A program made the translations under genes and the position numbers. Source: CALCNS01 sp964425745 (GTDB taxonomy: Bacteria > Bacillota > JAAYKD01). Taken from it: DNA of 22,530 nt. Of the stretch, positions 1-5,942 are shown piece after piece. Location: the NCBI GenBank assembly GCA_964425745.1, contig CAYRNW010000034.1, forward strand, positions 1 to 22,530, written 5' to 3'. The stretch's first letter is position 1; each line of letters starts with the position of its first letter. The notes under the pieces are model-generated. The model did no database searches. It was given only the letters and a program-made list of their open reading frames with translations, and was not told where the DNA came from.

Positions 1-453
1 ATTCATAGAAGCCATTTTTAGGGCGATTAAATTTATGTCGGTATAAAGTATCCGTGCGATTTGTTCAATATCGTAACCTTCATGTGCATAAGAAAAAATA
101 GCATCATCCGGTAGAAGAATCTCAGATGCGAATAGATTAGCTTCATATTCAGGACGGCTTTTCATATCATACAGCATGAATTCCTGCAAGCACACCCTCC
201 TGGCCAAATCCCTATGTAATAAGTCGTGCCCTAATTCATGAGCACAGACCAACTTTTTTATGTAGTCATCAAGTTTTTCATTGATGACTGCAAAACGGTT
301 CCGTTTAAGGTATTTGTACATTCCTTTGAGATGACCTAAATCAGCAAAAAAAACTTCAACTCCAATAGCTTTACATAGTTCAAAAGGATCTCTCGTATCA
401 TACCGCTTGATTAACCCGGAAGCAACCGATTGAATATAGTCTTTGTTCGGCAT
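1..453 (-). CDS. ImmA/IrrE-family metallopeptidase (partial, runs off left edge)
   Basis: This is the N-terminal 151 residues of a zinc protease; no stop is reached before the window edge. The zinc motif HELGH is at residues 72-76, and a downstream EYEANLFA segment (102-109) carries the expected third acidic ligand. Proteins of this family cleave an Xre-type repressor, as ImmA does to ImmR in ICEBs1, and so induce the element after DNA damage or quorum signals. The ATG at 453 follows a strong AAGGGGGTG site. It lies 65 bp downstream of the Xre gene on the same strand, the usual repressor-protease operon order. The family call is firm; cleavage of the neighbouring repressor is inferred from this order. 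Confidence 0.88.
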   Translation of the reverse strand, partial: MPNKDYIQSVASGLIKRYDTRDPFELCKAIGVEVFFADLGHLKGMYKYLKRNRFAVINEKLDDYIKKLVCAHELGHDLLHRDLARRVCLQEFMLYDMKSRPEYEANLFASEILLPDDAIFSYAHEGYDIEQIARILYTDINLIALKMASMN

Positions 454-518
454 ACGTGATTCACCCCCTTAGTATCCCCATTATACCAAATAATGTGTAC
501 TATAAAACGGACAGCAAC

Positions 519-935
519 CTATTCGTCAGACTCTTTTCGGTACTTCTTAGGGGTATATTTCTTATTATTGTCCTTAGCCTTCCAGTACATCTCAGTGATA
601 GCTCTAAAAACTTTGTCTTTATCAGCTTCATTCAATTCCCCACCAGCGAAAAGGCCGCCTAACTCATCAACTAATTTTTGAGCATCATTTTTGCCACGAG
701 TGCCATATTTTTCAGATGCTTCTTGGATGAAATTATCTTCTTCTTTCATCAGTTGTTCTATCGAAGTATTTAATGCCTTGCAGAGCTTATTCAAAATCGC
801 AACATCTTTGGGGTATCTTTGGTTGCTCTCATAATTTTGAATAGATCGTAAGGAAAGCCCTGCTTTATTCGCTAATTCTTGTTGGCTCATACCTGCCAAA
901 CTTCTCAGTTCCTTAATTCGATCACCAAATAACAT
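519..935 (-). CDS. Xre-family (cI/ImmR-like) repressor
   Basis: 138 residues. An Xre helix-turn-helix occupies about residues 4-62, with the recognition segment around SQQELANKAGLSLRSIQNYE (18-37). The C-terminal half is charged and has no recognisable domain; in this class it mediates oligomerisation and protease sensitivity. The start at 935 is set by an AGGAAGGAG site 9-10 bp upstream. It is transcribed away from the rightward regulator gene, and the 190-bp divergent region holds a consensus promoter and two near-identical 20-bp repeats. The likely role is maintaining the integrated state by repressing rightward transcription, relieved by the adjoining ImmA-like protease. The family is certain; the regulatory circuit is inferred by analogy with ICEBs1. 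Confidence 0.88.
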   Translation of the reverse strand: MLFGDRIKELRSLAGMSQQELANKAGLSLRSIQNYESNQRYPKDVAILNKLCKALNTSIEQLMKEEDNFIQEASEKYGTRGKNDAQKLVDELGGLFAGGELNEADKDKVFRAITEMYWKAKDNNKKYTPKKYRKESDE

Positions 936-978
936 GATATTGGCTCCTTCCTAATTAAAGCATTTTTATATGCTTGAC

Positions 979-1067
979 ATGCAACATCGTACATAATAAT
1001 TTTATTGACAAGCGAAAGTATGTTCGTGTATAATTTGAATATACGATATGCAACTTCGTTCGTAATA
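979..1067. promoter_or_regulatory. Candidate repressor operator: two direct repeats
   Basis: ATGCAACATCGTACATAATA (979-998) and ATGCAACTTCGTTCGTAATA (1048-1067) match at 17 of 20 positions and bracket the rightward promoter. Their placement between divergent Xre and effector genes suggests binding sites for the 519-935 repressor. Binding is inferred; the repeats are seen directly. Confidence 0.6.
1005..1034 (+). promoter_or_regulatory. Consensus sigma-A promoter of the rightward regulator operon
   Basis: A perfect TTGACA (1005-1010) and a perfect TATAAT (1029-1034) are separated by 18 bp. Transcription would begin near 1041, about 85 nt before the first rightward gene. The promoter sits between the two operator-like repeats, so repressor bound at either could occlude polymerase. 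Confidence 0.8.
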
Positions 1068-1124
1068 TATATTACACTTGATTGAAACAAATGTCAATAT
1101 GAAGATTCAGAAAGGAAAGATGTC

Positions 1125-1736
1125 ATGCGCAAAGAGAGCAAAGTTATGAAACACTGTACCTTTATGTATAAGGGATTAAACATAGACCGCACAGCGGTTC
1201 TGCACAAAACAAAACTACTTCTTAAAATATATCGTCCGGTCGTATGGTCAACATCAAATAGAGCCTATCAAATATGTGAAAGTGCCGAATGTTATTGTGG
1301 TAAAAATTTAGAGAGTGCATTAGAGTACCTGGCTAATTTTGCGCCTGAAACTGAACAAGATAGGTTTTCAGAAGATGTAAAATCCTTATTTGAAACACAA
1401 TGGCTCATTTCATTGATTGATTCTACAATGAATAAAATTTATGAATATCCAGATAATGGGATGATGTATCATGAAATATTAAGTAAGCAATATTTGACGG
1501 TTTCCAAATACTCAGAGCAGGAAATGCTTGAATTATTAAATATGGAGCGTAGTACATATTACGATAAAAAACGGGAAGCAATTGATTTATTTGCTATTTG
1601 TCTTTGGGGCTATACTATTCCATCAATGAGGGGAATTTTTGCTGCAATCGAAGGAGGAAGTGAGATACCGAGCTTTTTTCGATGTTTGGACAACCCCGAC
1701 TTAATCCCGACCAACTCCCGACAAAGTCCCGATTAA
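1125..1736 (+). CDS. Phage/ICE-type transcriptional regulator (ArpU/RinA-like), putative
   Basis: 203 residues and probably cytoplasmic. No enzyme motif is visible. The C-terminal half has a helical segment (about 130-162) containing LELLNMERSTYYDKKREAID, which resembles the sigma-region-4-like DNA-binding helices of phage late regulators such as ArpU or RinA. The ATG at 1125 follows AGAAAGGA and is preferred to the internal Met8. It is the first gene behind the consensus promoter that the repressor appears to control. Unusually, its last 14 codons are built from the first part of an 11-bp DNA repeat array that continues past the stop. Function is assigned from weak fold resemblance and position only. 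Confidence 0.5.
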   Translation: MRKESKVMKHCTFMYKGLNIDRTAVLHKTKLLLKIYRPVVWSTSNRAYQICESAECYCGKNLESALEYLANFAPETEQDRFSEDVKSLFETQWLISLIDSTMNKIYEYPDNGMMYHEILSKQYLTVSKYSEQEMLELLNMERSTYYDKKREAIDLFAICLWGYTIPSMRGIFAAIEGGSEIPSFFRCLDNPDLIPTNSRQSPD

Positions 1737-1755
1737 ATCCCTACTGCTTTCCGAC
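1695..1755. repeat. Six-copy array with an exact 11-bp period (consensus TCCCGACnnnn)
   Basis: CCCGAC or a one-base variant starts at 1695, 1706, 1717, 1728 (CCCGAT), 1739 (CCCTAC) and 1750 (TCCGAC), precisely 11 bp apart. The array begins inside the 3' end of the regulator gene and continues about 20 bp beyond its stop. A period of 11 places each copy on nearly the same DNA face, as in iterons or multi-site activator arrays. Confidence 0.85.
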
Positions 1756-1821
1756 TTCCAACATGTTACACTGTTTATGCTGGTGAGTTATGGCATGAAT
1801 TATATCGAAATAGAAGTATAC

Positions 1822-1857
1822 AGCCTCAATATCCAATTGGATTTTGGGGCTTTTTTT
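1822..1857 (+). terminator. Rho-independent terminator
   Basis: Arms at 1822-1834 and 1839-1851 pair over about 13 bp with one G-U and one mismatch around an AATT loop, and a run of seven T follows. It would end transcripts from the 1125-1736 gene. Confidence 0.85.
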
Positions 1858-1893
1858 ATACCCTTTTTCATCAGTAAATATGGCGGCGATTGA

Positions 1894-1929
1894 GGCCGGA
1901 GGTGATTAAGTTCATTTCCGGTCTTTTTT
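1894..1929 (+). terminator. Possible second terminator/attenuator
   Basis: GGCCGGA (1894-1900) pairs with TCCGGTC (1917-1923), including one G-U, across a 16-nt loop, with TTTTTT immediately after. It is weaker than the terminator at 1822-1857 and could act as an attenuator ahead of the sigma-like gene. Confidence 0.45.
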
Positions 1930-2047
1930 CATGCCCGGAAACAGGAGAAGGTTGTATGCAAATGTGGGGAACTTACAGGTCTCGTTTTCATATTAAGCAT
2001 GAACATTCCTTAAAACAAAACGACGTGTTTTTAGACGTTTTTGTATT

Positions 2048-2081
2048 AAAGGCATACTTCAGGAATTTTGGAGGTGCCTTT
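2048..2081 (+). promoter_or_regulatory. Hairpin that could mask a ribosome binding site
   Basis: AAAGGCA (2048-2054) and TGCCTTT (2075-2081) form a perfect 7-bp stem. The GGAGG site for the small ORF starting at 2082 abuts the 3' arm inside the loop. Upstream, AAAACG (2017-2022) and CGTTTT (2036-2041) form another small stem. The arrangement is leader-like; function is unknown. Confidence 0.4.
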
Positions 2082-2141
2082 ATGAAGACCTACATCTGTA
2101 ACAAAAGGCGTTGGGAAACTTATATCGCCCGTTATCCATGA
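2082..2141 (+). CDS. Candidate 19-residue leader peptide
   Basis: A short ORF (MKTYICNKRRWETYIARYP) has a good GGAGG site at 2070-2074 and ends about 50 bp before the sigma-like gene. The same frame is open upstream, so a 61-residue product starting near 1959 after an AGGAG site is also possible. No homologous family is recognised. The basic, aromatic composition and the hairpins around its ribosome site suggest a translated leader rather than an enzyme. Its duplicated context (a TGAACATTC...AAAAC motif, then TTTGGAGGT, then ATG, both here and before 2194) supports some regulatory role. Confidence 0.35.
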   Translation: MKTYICNKRRWETYIARYP

Positions 2142-2193
2142 CTTTCAAATTTCGCTTGAACATTCATCAAAACGAAATTTGGAGGTTAAGAAA

Positions 2194-2625
2194 ATGGATA
2201 AGAAAAAGAAGTTTTTTATACGCATTGATAATCACGTAGAGCAGGTAACAGAAGAAGTCTACAGAGAGTATTTCAAAATGCTCCGAAGAGAGCGCTATTT
2301 AGAAGAACGGGATTTGGCACATGGCAGGTTCTTGTATTCACAGCTTGATAATGTCTATGAGGATGTTCTGGGAGAAGAAATGCTCGTTGATAGCTTTACA
2401 GAGGATCTTTGCGATTCTATTGTTACCAAAATCATGATTGAGAAATTAAAGATGTGTTTATCCCTTTTGTCTGATGATGAACTGAATTTAATCATCCAGT
2501 TATTTTATGAAGAAAAAAGTCAGCGCCAGTTATCTGAAGAAAGTGGCATACCAGTGATGACCATAAGTGACCGAAAGAACAGAATCCTAAAGAAACTAAA
2601 AAAATATATGGAAAATAAAAAATAA
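2194..2625 (+). CDS. Sigma-70 family-like factor of mobile elements
   Basis: 143 residues. The C-terminal part is a sigma region 4-type helix-turn-helix, about residues 90-137, including DDELNLIIQLFYEEKSQRQL and a recognition helix ending near SDRKNRILKK. No region 2 core is evident, which is common for the small sigma-like proteins of Gram-positive conjugative elements. The ATG at 2194 is chosen because GGAGGT lies 7 bp before it; an upstream TTG at 2179 would put that site inside the gene. A strong terminator follows directly. The likely job is to activate element genes; the target promoters cannot be read from the sequence. Confidence 0.72.
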   Translation: MDKKKKFFIRIDNHVEQVTEEVYREYFKMLRRERYLEERDLAHGRFLYSQLDNVYEDVLGEEMLVDSFTEDLCDSIVTKIMIEKLKMCLSLLSDDELNLIIQLFYEEKSQRQLSEESGIPVMTISDRKNRILKKLKKYMENKK

Positions 2626-2635
2626 TTCCGTACAC

Positions 2636-2678
2636 CCCCCTTACTTTTCCGGCTTAGAAGTGAGGGGGTAATTTTTTT
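2636..2678 (+). terminator. Strong rho-independent terminator after the sigma-like gene
   Basis: Arms at 2636-2646 and 2658-2668 give an 11-bp stem with a C/G-rich base, followed by TAATTTTTTT. It separates the regulator block from the non-coding region and helicase. Confidence 0.88.
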
Positions 2679-2688
2679 ACTCTCCTTA

Positions 2689-2708
2689 TGCTCCTTGAAA
2701 ACTGAACA
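2689..2708 (+). promoter_or_regulatory. boxA-like antitermination motif
   Basis: TGCTCCTT at 2689-2696 differs at one base from the boxA core TGCTCTTT. The 16 bases at 2693-2708 match the rRNA leader at 22401-22416 at 14 positions (CCTTGARAACTRAACA). In rRNA leaders this segment recruits NusB/NusE. Its presence at the head of a non-coding, fold-rich stretch is unusual. Confidence 0.55.
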
Positions 2709-2711
2709 TAC

Positions 2712-2985
2712 GGTATATCAGGAAAACCACCTTTGCGCCAGAAATGGCAAGCAACGAAAGCGGAGCGCCATGACCACTTGATGCGAGCGAATATCTCCGG
2801 CTTGAAATAGCCAGTGGAATGGCTAATTGCGATGACCAGCAAAGGGATTAATAATGATACTTCTGCCTTGAACGCCTCACCGCATTGGGCAGCCCGCAAT
2901 GAATGACGGGATAACGCTCATTTGGTTTGAGAACTTATAGCCATGTCAGCTTATATGATGTTTTCCAAAGACAACCTGATATATC
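2712..2985 (+). ncRNA. Candidate structured RNA or cis-acting DNA element
   Basis: No convincing coding sequence is present. The ends pair: 2712-2722 and 2975-2985 form an 11-bp helix with one G-U, closing a domain of about 275 nt. Inside are a GCCA-GAAA-TGGC hairpin (2737-2748) and two mutually exclusive stems that share AGCC: 2799-2812, and 2809-2813 with 2820-2824. Further stems are CATTG/CAATG (2883-2901) and CTCA/TGAG (2917-2931). I have an unverified impression that very similar DNA occurs in other Firmicutes elements, where its reverse strand is annotated as tiny hypothetical proteins. It could be a regulatory RNA, an oriT, or another recognition site. Confidence 0.4.
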
Positions 2986-3053
2986 CCCTCAGTTGTATCA
3001 GGGGCGTTGAGAACAAATATGATACACACCAATTCTACTGTTCAAACGAATTG

Positions 3054-3149
3054 CTTGACAGCAGAAACTATGCGGTGGCCTGTACGAAAGCTGATTATTC
3101 AAAATCGCTCTAAAATTAGTACAGGCCACCGTATCATTGTGCTGTCAAG
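3054..3149. repeat. Long imperfect inverted repeat before the helicase gene
   Basis: CTTGACAGCA (3054-3063) pairs with TGCTGTCAAG (3140-3149). CGGTGGCCTGTAC (3073-3085) pairs perfectly with 3119-3131. The two helices (10 and 13 bp) are separated by internal loops of 9 and 8 nt, and the apical loop is 33 nt. There is no T-tract, so it is not a terminator. Helicase translation signals start 15 bp later. A processing, nicking, single-strand origin or protein-binding role is possible. Confidence 0.75.
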
Positions 3150-3179
3150 TATCCCACATATACGAAGGAGAGGAAAATT

Positions 3180-5492
3180 ATGTTTGAGATAAAAACGACA
3201 GACGAATCGATAATGCAACAATATCTCAAAAAGCATGGAAACAGAAACGAATTTCGTTATCTTTTTACATTTGATAAAAACTACATTTTCATGGTGAAAG
3301 AAAATAGAAGCATAAATACCTACTATGTAATTTGCTTGATGAGAAATTGTATGATCGCTATTGCTAAAAGCAAGCTAGTTTATTCTGATGATATAAAAAA
3401 GAAGCTAATAGAGAAGTTTATTGCTACACCTGATTATCAAGCCACACTTCCTGAAAACCCAAATACCATGATTGAATTTATTTTCATAAAACTGATGGCA
3501 GAAAGCGGGTTTACAATCAGGGGAAATCAAATTGAACTATCTAAAATGATGTATGAAGGAATTAAGCAGAACCACATTGCTATTTGCGAAGCAGAGGTTG
3601 GAACGGGAAAAACCTATGCTTACATAGTTGCTTGTGTTGTTTATGCTCTTTATGAAAGACAAAAGCGTATCAAATCAGGTACACTTACATATTTGGACAA
3701 TGAATACTGCTCTGTTCCTTGTGTCATATCAACATCCAGTATTGATTTACAAAATGCCATTGTCCGTAGTTATGTCCCAAGATTATCTGATATATTACTG
3801 AAGAATAAAGTGATTGATCGTCCTTTAAATGCAGTTTTAAGAAAGGGGAAAGAACATTACTTTTGTCAGATGCGATACGACCGGTTAACGAGTTATTTAA
3901 AGAGTAGTCAAAAAGCTGTGGACAGAGAACTGCTTTATAAATTGTCCGCATTTAAGATACCGGATTACGGAATTGATTTAGATGAATATAAAGGCTTGAA
4001 GAACCATATAGTTCAAAAAATCAATGTGCCCAAAGCCTGTGAGATTTCATGTCCCTACTATAAGGAATGCCAATATATCAAGTATATGGATTATGCAAGA
4101 TCATCAATTCATGACTTTCAGGTATGCAACCATAATTATTACTTGGCAGATACAATGAAACGTTCCAAAGGGAAGCATACTCTTATTCCGGAACACTCTG
4201 TAGAAATTATTGATGAGGCACATAAATTGCCGGATGCGGCTATGCAAATATTTGGGAAAAAATTTTCAAGTGAAGACATAACAGTCATGATTAATGTACT
4301 GAAAAGTAATCTGAAAGGTAATAAGGCATATTTACAGATAGCAAAGATGAAGTTGGACAGTTTATCTGTTCTGAGGACGAGATTTTTTAAGAGCCTAGTT
4401 TCAAAAATTAACCTGGATGCTGTAGATGATGAAACATCACAAATTGGTATATTCATAGGGCACTTTGAAAAAATGCTACTCCTAGACATGTTTAAACTCA
4501 TTGAAAATCTTAAGGAATACTGTGCAGTGGATATTTCGAAGAGCAGGTCATTGGAGATTATGTTTTCAGAATCAGTAGAACAGGTTAAAACCTTTTACCA
4601 GACTGATAATATCATTTATTGGCTCGAAAACCCTATGAGCGAAGAATTGGTTTCTGTCTGCTGTATTCCAACAGATTTAGAGAATCAATTGCACAAATTG
4701 TTATGGAAAAATGGAATCCCAAAGGTTTTGACTTCCGGAACATTATCAGATGATAGAGGCTTTACCTACTTCAAAAGCAATGCGGGAATAGATATGGTCA
4801 ATAAAAATTGTATCAGTGAGATGAGCTGTCGTTCTCCATTTGACTATAAAAATAATGCATTACTTTATGTCAGTGAAAACGTACCATTTCCTGATAAACA
4901 AAGCAACGAGTATATTGAGGCTTTAGCGGATGAAATTATTAGGATTGTGGATGCAGCCTACGGGCATACAGTTATTTTGTTTACTTCCTACTCTTTACTA
5001 TCAAGAGTATATGAATTGGCGAGACACAGAATCAGATATCCGATCCTAAAAATGGATAAAAGTGAGAAGAACATCGTAGAAGCTTTTAAAAACAGCGGAA
5101 ACGGTGTTCTTTTTGCTACAGGTTCATTTTGGGAAGGTGTTGATTGTCCCGGAGATATTTTGTCTTCACTTATAATCGTCAATTTGCCATTCCCAACACC
5201 TACACCGATCTTGGAACATAGGAAGAAACAGTATACACAGCTGAAAGAGTTTATTGAATTTATTATTTTTCCTGAAATGCTCATTAAGTTGAAGCAAGGC
5301 ATGGGGCGATTGATTCGATGCGAAACTGATACAGGACTTATCGCCATTTTAGATTTCAGGATCAGTAAAAAAGGGAAGTACCGCAAGAGAGTGCTTGATG
5401 CCCTTACAGACTATAGGGTGGCAGATTCTCTTGATGAGGTAAAAGCATTTTTTCGTAGAGTCAAGAGAAAAGAATATTTTTATCAAGATTAA
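3180..5492 (+). CDS. DinG/XPD-like ATP-dependent helicase with Fe-S cluster
   Basis: 770 residues, superfamily 2. Walker A is EAEVGTGKT (137-145), and Walker B is a DEAH box at IIDEAHK (344-350). Four cysteines between them (C230, C288, C292, C298) match the 4Fe-4S ligands of the DinG/XPD/Rad3 class. C-terminal motifs include a SGTLSDD segment, ATGSFWEGVDCPG and QGMGRLIRCETDTG (motif VI). Such enzymes unwind DNA 5' to 3' and act on R-loops, D-loops or forked substrates. The ATG at 3180 follows AAGGAG. The preceding 190 bp hold the large inverted repeat, and a terminator follows the stop. A role in processing the excised or transferring element is plausible; host-type repair cannot be excluded. 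Confidence 0.85.
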   Translation: MFEIKTTDESIMQQYLKKHGNRNEFRYLFTFDKNYIFMVKENRSINTYYVICLMRNCMIAIAKSKLVYSDDIKKKLIEKFIATPDYQATLPENPNTMIEFIFIKLMAESGFTIRGNQIELSKMMYEGIKQNHIAICEAEVGTGKTYAYIVACVVYALYERQKRIKSGTLTYLDNEYCSVPCVISTSSIDLQNAIVRSYVPRLSDILLKNKVIDRPLNAVLRKGKEHYFCQMRYDRLTSYLKSSQKAVDRELLYKLSAFKIPDYGIDLDEYKGLKNHIVQKINVPKACEISCPYYKECQYIKYMDYARSSIHDFQVCNHNYYLADTMKRSKGKHTLIPEHSVEIIDEAHKLPDAAMQIFGKKFSSEDITVMINVLKSNLKGNKAYLQIAKMKLDSLSVLRTRFFKSLVSKINLDAVDDETSQIGIFIGHFEKMLLLDMFKLIENLKEYCAVDISKSRSLEIMFSESVEQVKTFYQTDNIIYWLENPMSEELVSVCCIPTDLENQLHKLLWKNGIPKVLTSGTLSDDRGFTYFKSNAGIDMVNKNCISEMSCRSPFDYKNNALLYVSENVPFPDKQSNEYIEALADEIIRIVDAAYGHTVILFTSYSLLSRVYELARHRIRYPILKMDKSEKNIVEAFKNSGNGVLFATGSFWEGVDCPGDILSSLIIVNLPFPTPTPILEHRKKQYTQLKEFIEFIIFPEMLIKLKQGMGRLIRCETDTGLIAILDFRISKKGKYRKRVLDALTDYRVADSLDEVKAFFRRVKRKEYFYQD

Positions 5493-5526
5493 GTGAGCGG
5501 TTATGAGAATAGCTGCTCACTTTTTT
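5493..5526 (+). terminator. Terminator after the helicase gene
   Basis: GTGAGC (5493-5498) and GCTCAC (5515-5520) form the base of a hairpin directly after the helicase stop, followed by six T. The next ribosome site starts only a few bases later, so partial read-through into the small gene is likely. Confidence 0.7.
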
Positions 5527-5541
5527 GAAAGGAGCGGTTTC

Positions 5542-5793
5542 ATGAACACAGCCATGACCATAGCGGACATGAAAAATATAGACATACGTACAGTTAATCC
5601 ATCCACCTTAGTAGATATTAAAACAGTTAAAGTCAATACAGATTTACCGGTGGAAGAACGAAAGAAAGATTTTATCAAACAAGTGAAAAATCCCTACTGC
5701 TTCAGATGTGGCAAGATTGTGGTTAAGATGAGTTTCGCTGATACAACAGCTACATTGGAAGACAGGTTAGAGAATTACTTTAGAAGCTTATAG
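5542..5793 (+). CDS. DUF6870-like small protein
   Basis: 83 residues and soluble. It begins with a hydrophilic MTIADMKNIDIRTVNPSTLV segment and contains a CxxC pair in NPYCFRCGKIVVK (50-62), followed by an acidic C-terminus ending in LENYFRSL. I recognise it as resembling the DUF6870 proteins often found beside serine recombinases and conjugation genes in Firmicutes elements; that is from memory, not a search. The start is ATG 5542 with AAAGGAGCGG just before it; an earlier in-frame ATG at 5503 lies inside the terminator hairpin and lacks a site. The cysteine pair suggests a small zinc or redox site, but the function is unknown. Confidence 0.65.
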   Translation: MNTAMTIADMKNIDIRTVNPSTLVDIKTVKVNTDLPVEERKKDFIKQVKNPYCFRCGKIVVKMSFADTTATLEDRLENYFRSL

Positions 5794-5875
5794 AACAGTA
5801 GAAAGCAAAACTTTACAAATTGGCGCTTCGGAAATCTGGACGCGCAGTTAATTTTATGCTAAGCTTTTGTTGGAC

Positions 5876-5881
5876 TATAAT
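5876..5881 (+). promoter_or_regulatory. Possible promoter (-10) of the recombinase operon
   Basis: A perfect TATAAT lies about 60 bp before the first recombinase. The -35 region is poor (TTTATG at 5853-5858, 17-bp spacing), so activation by another factor may be needed. Confidence 0.4.
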
Positions 5882-5897
5882 CAGTGAAGCCTAATGT

Positions 5898-5924
5898 GTT
5901 TAAAGTTTTGCTAATACTTTAAAC
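5898..5924. repeat. Perfect 9-bp inverted repeat in the recombinase leader
   Basis: GTTTAAAGT (5898-5906) and ACTTTAAAC (5916-5924) flank a 9-nt spacer. It sits between the candidate -10 and the CAGGAGGC ribosome site of the first recombinase. It could be an operator or an mRNA stem controlling translation. Confidence 0.65.
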
Positions 5925-5942
5925 AAACAGGAGGCTTTACTC

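Noticed and set aside
1695..1755. CRISPR-like repeat
   Set aside because: Units are 6-7 bp in an 11-bp period with no spacers of CRISPR size and no cas genes.
2654..2899. 81-codon minus-strand ORF across the non-coding region
   Set aside because: It overlaps the long-range pairing and boxA-like motif, has no good ribosome site, and its composition fits a reading of structured DNA. I treat it as an accidental frame.
3007..3192. 61-codon plus-strand ORF before the helicase
   Set aside because: It runs through the large inverted repeat and overlaps the helicase start; no ribosome site and no recognisable protein.
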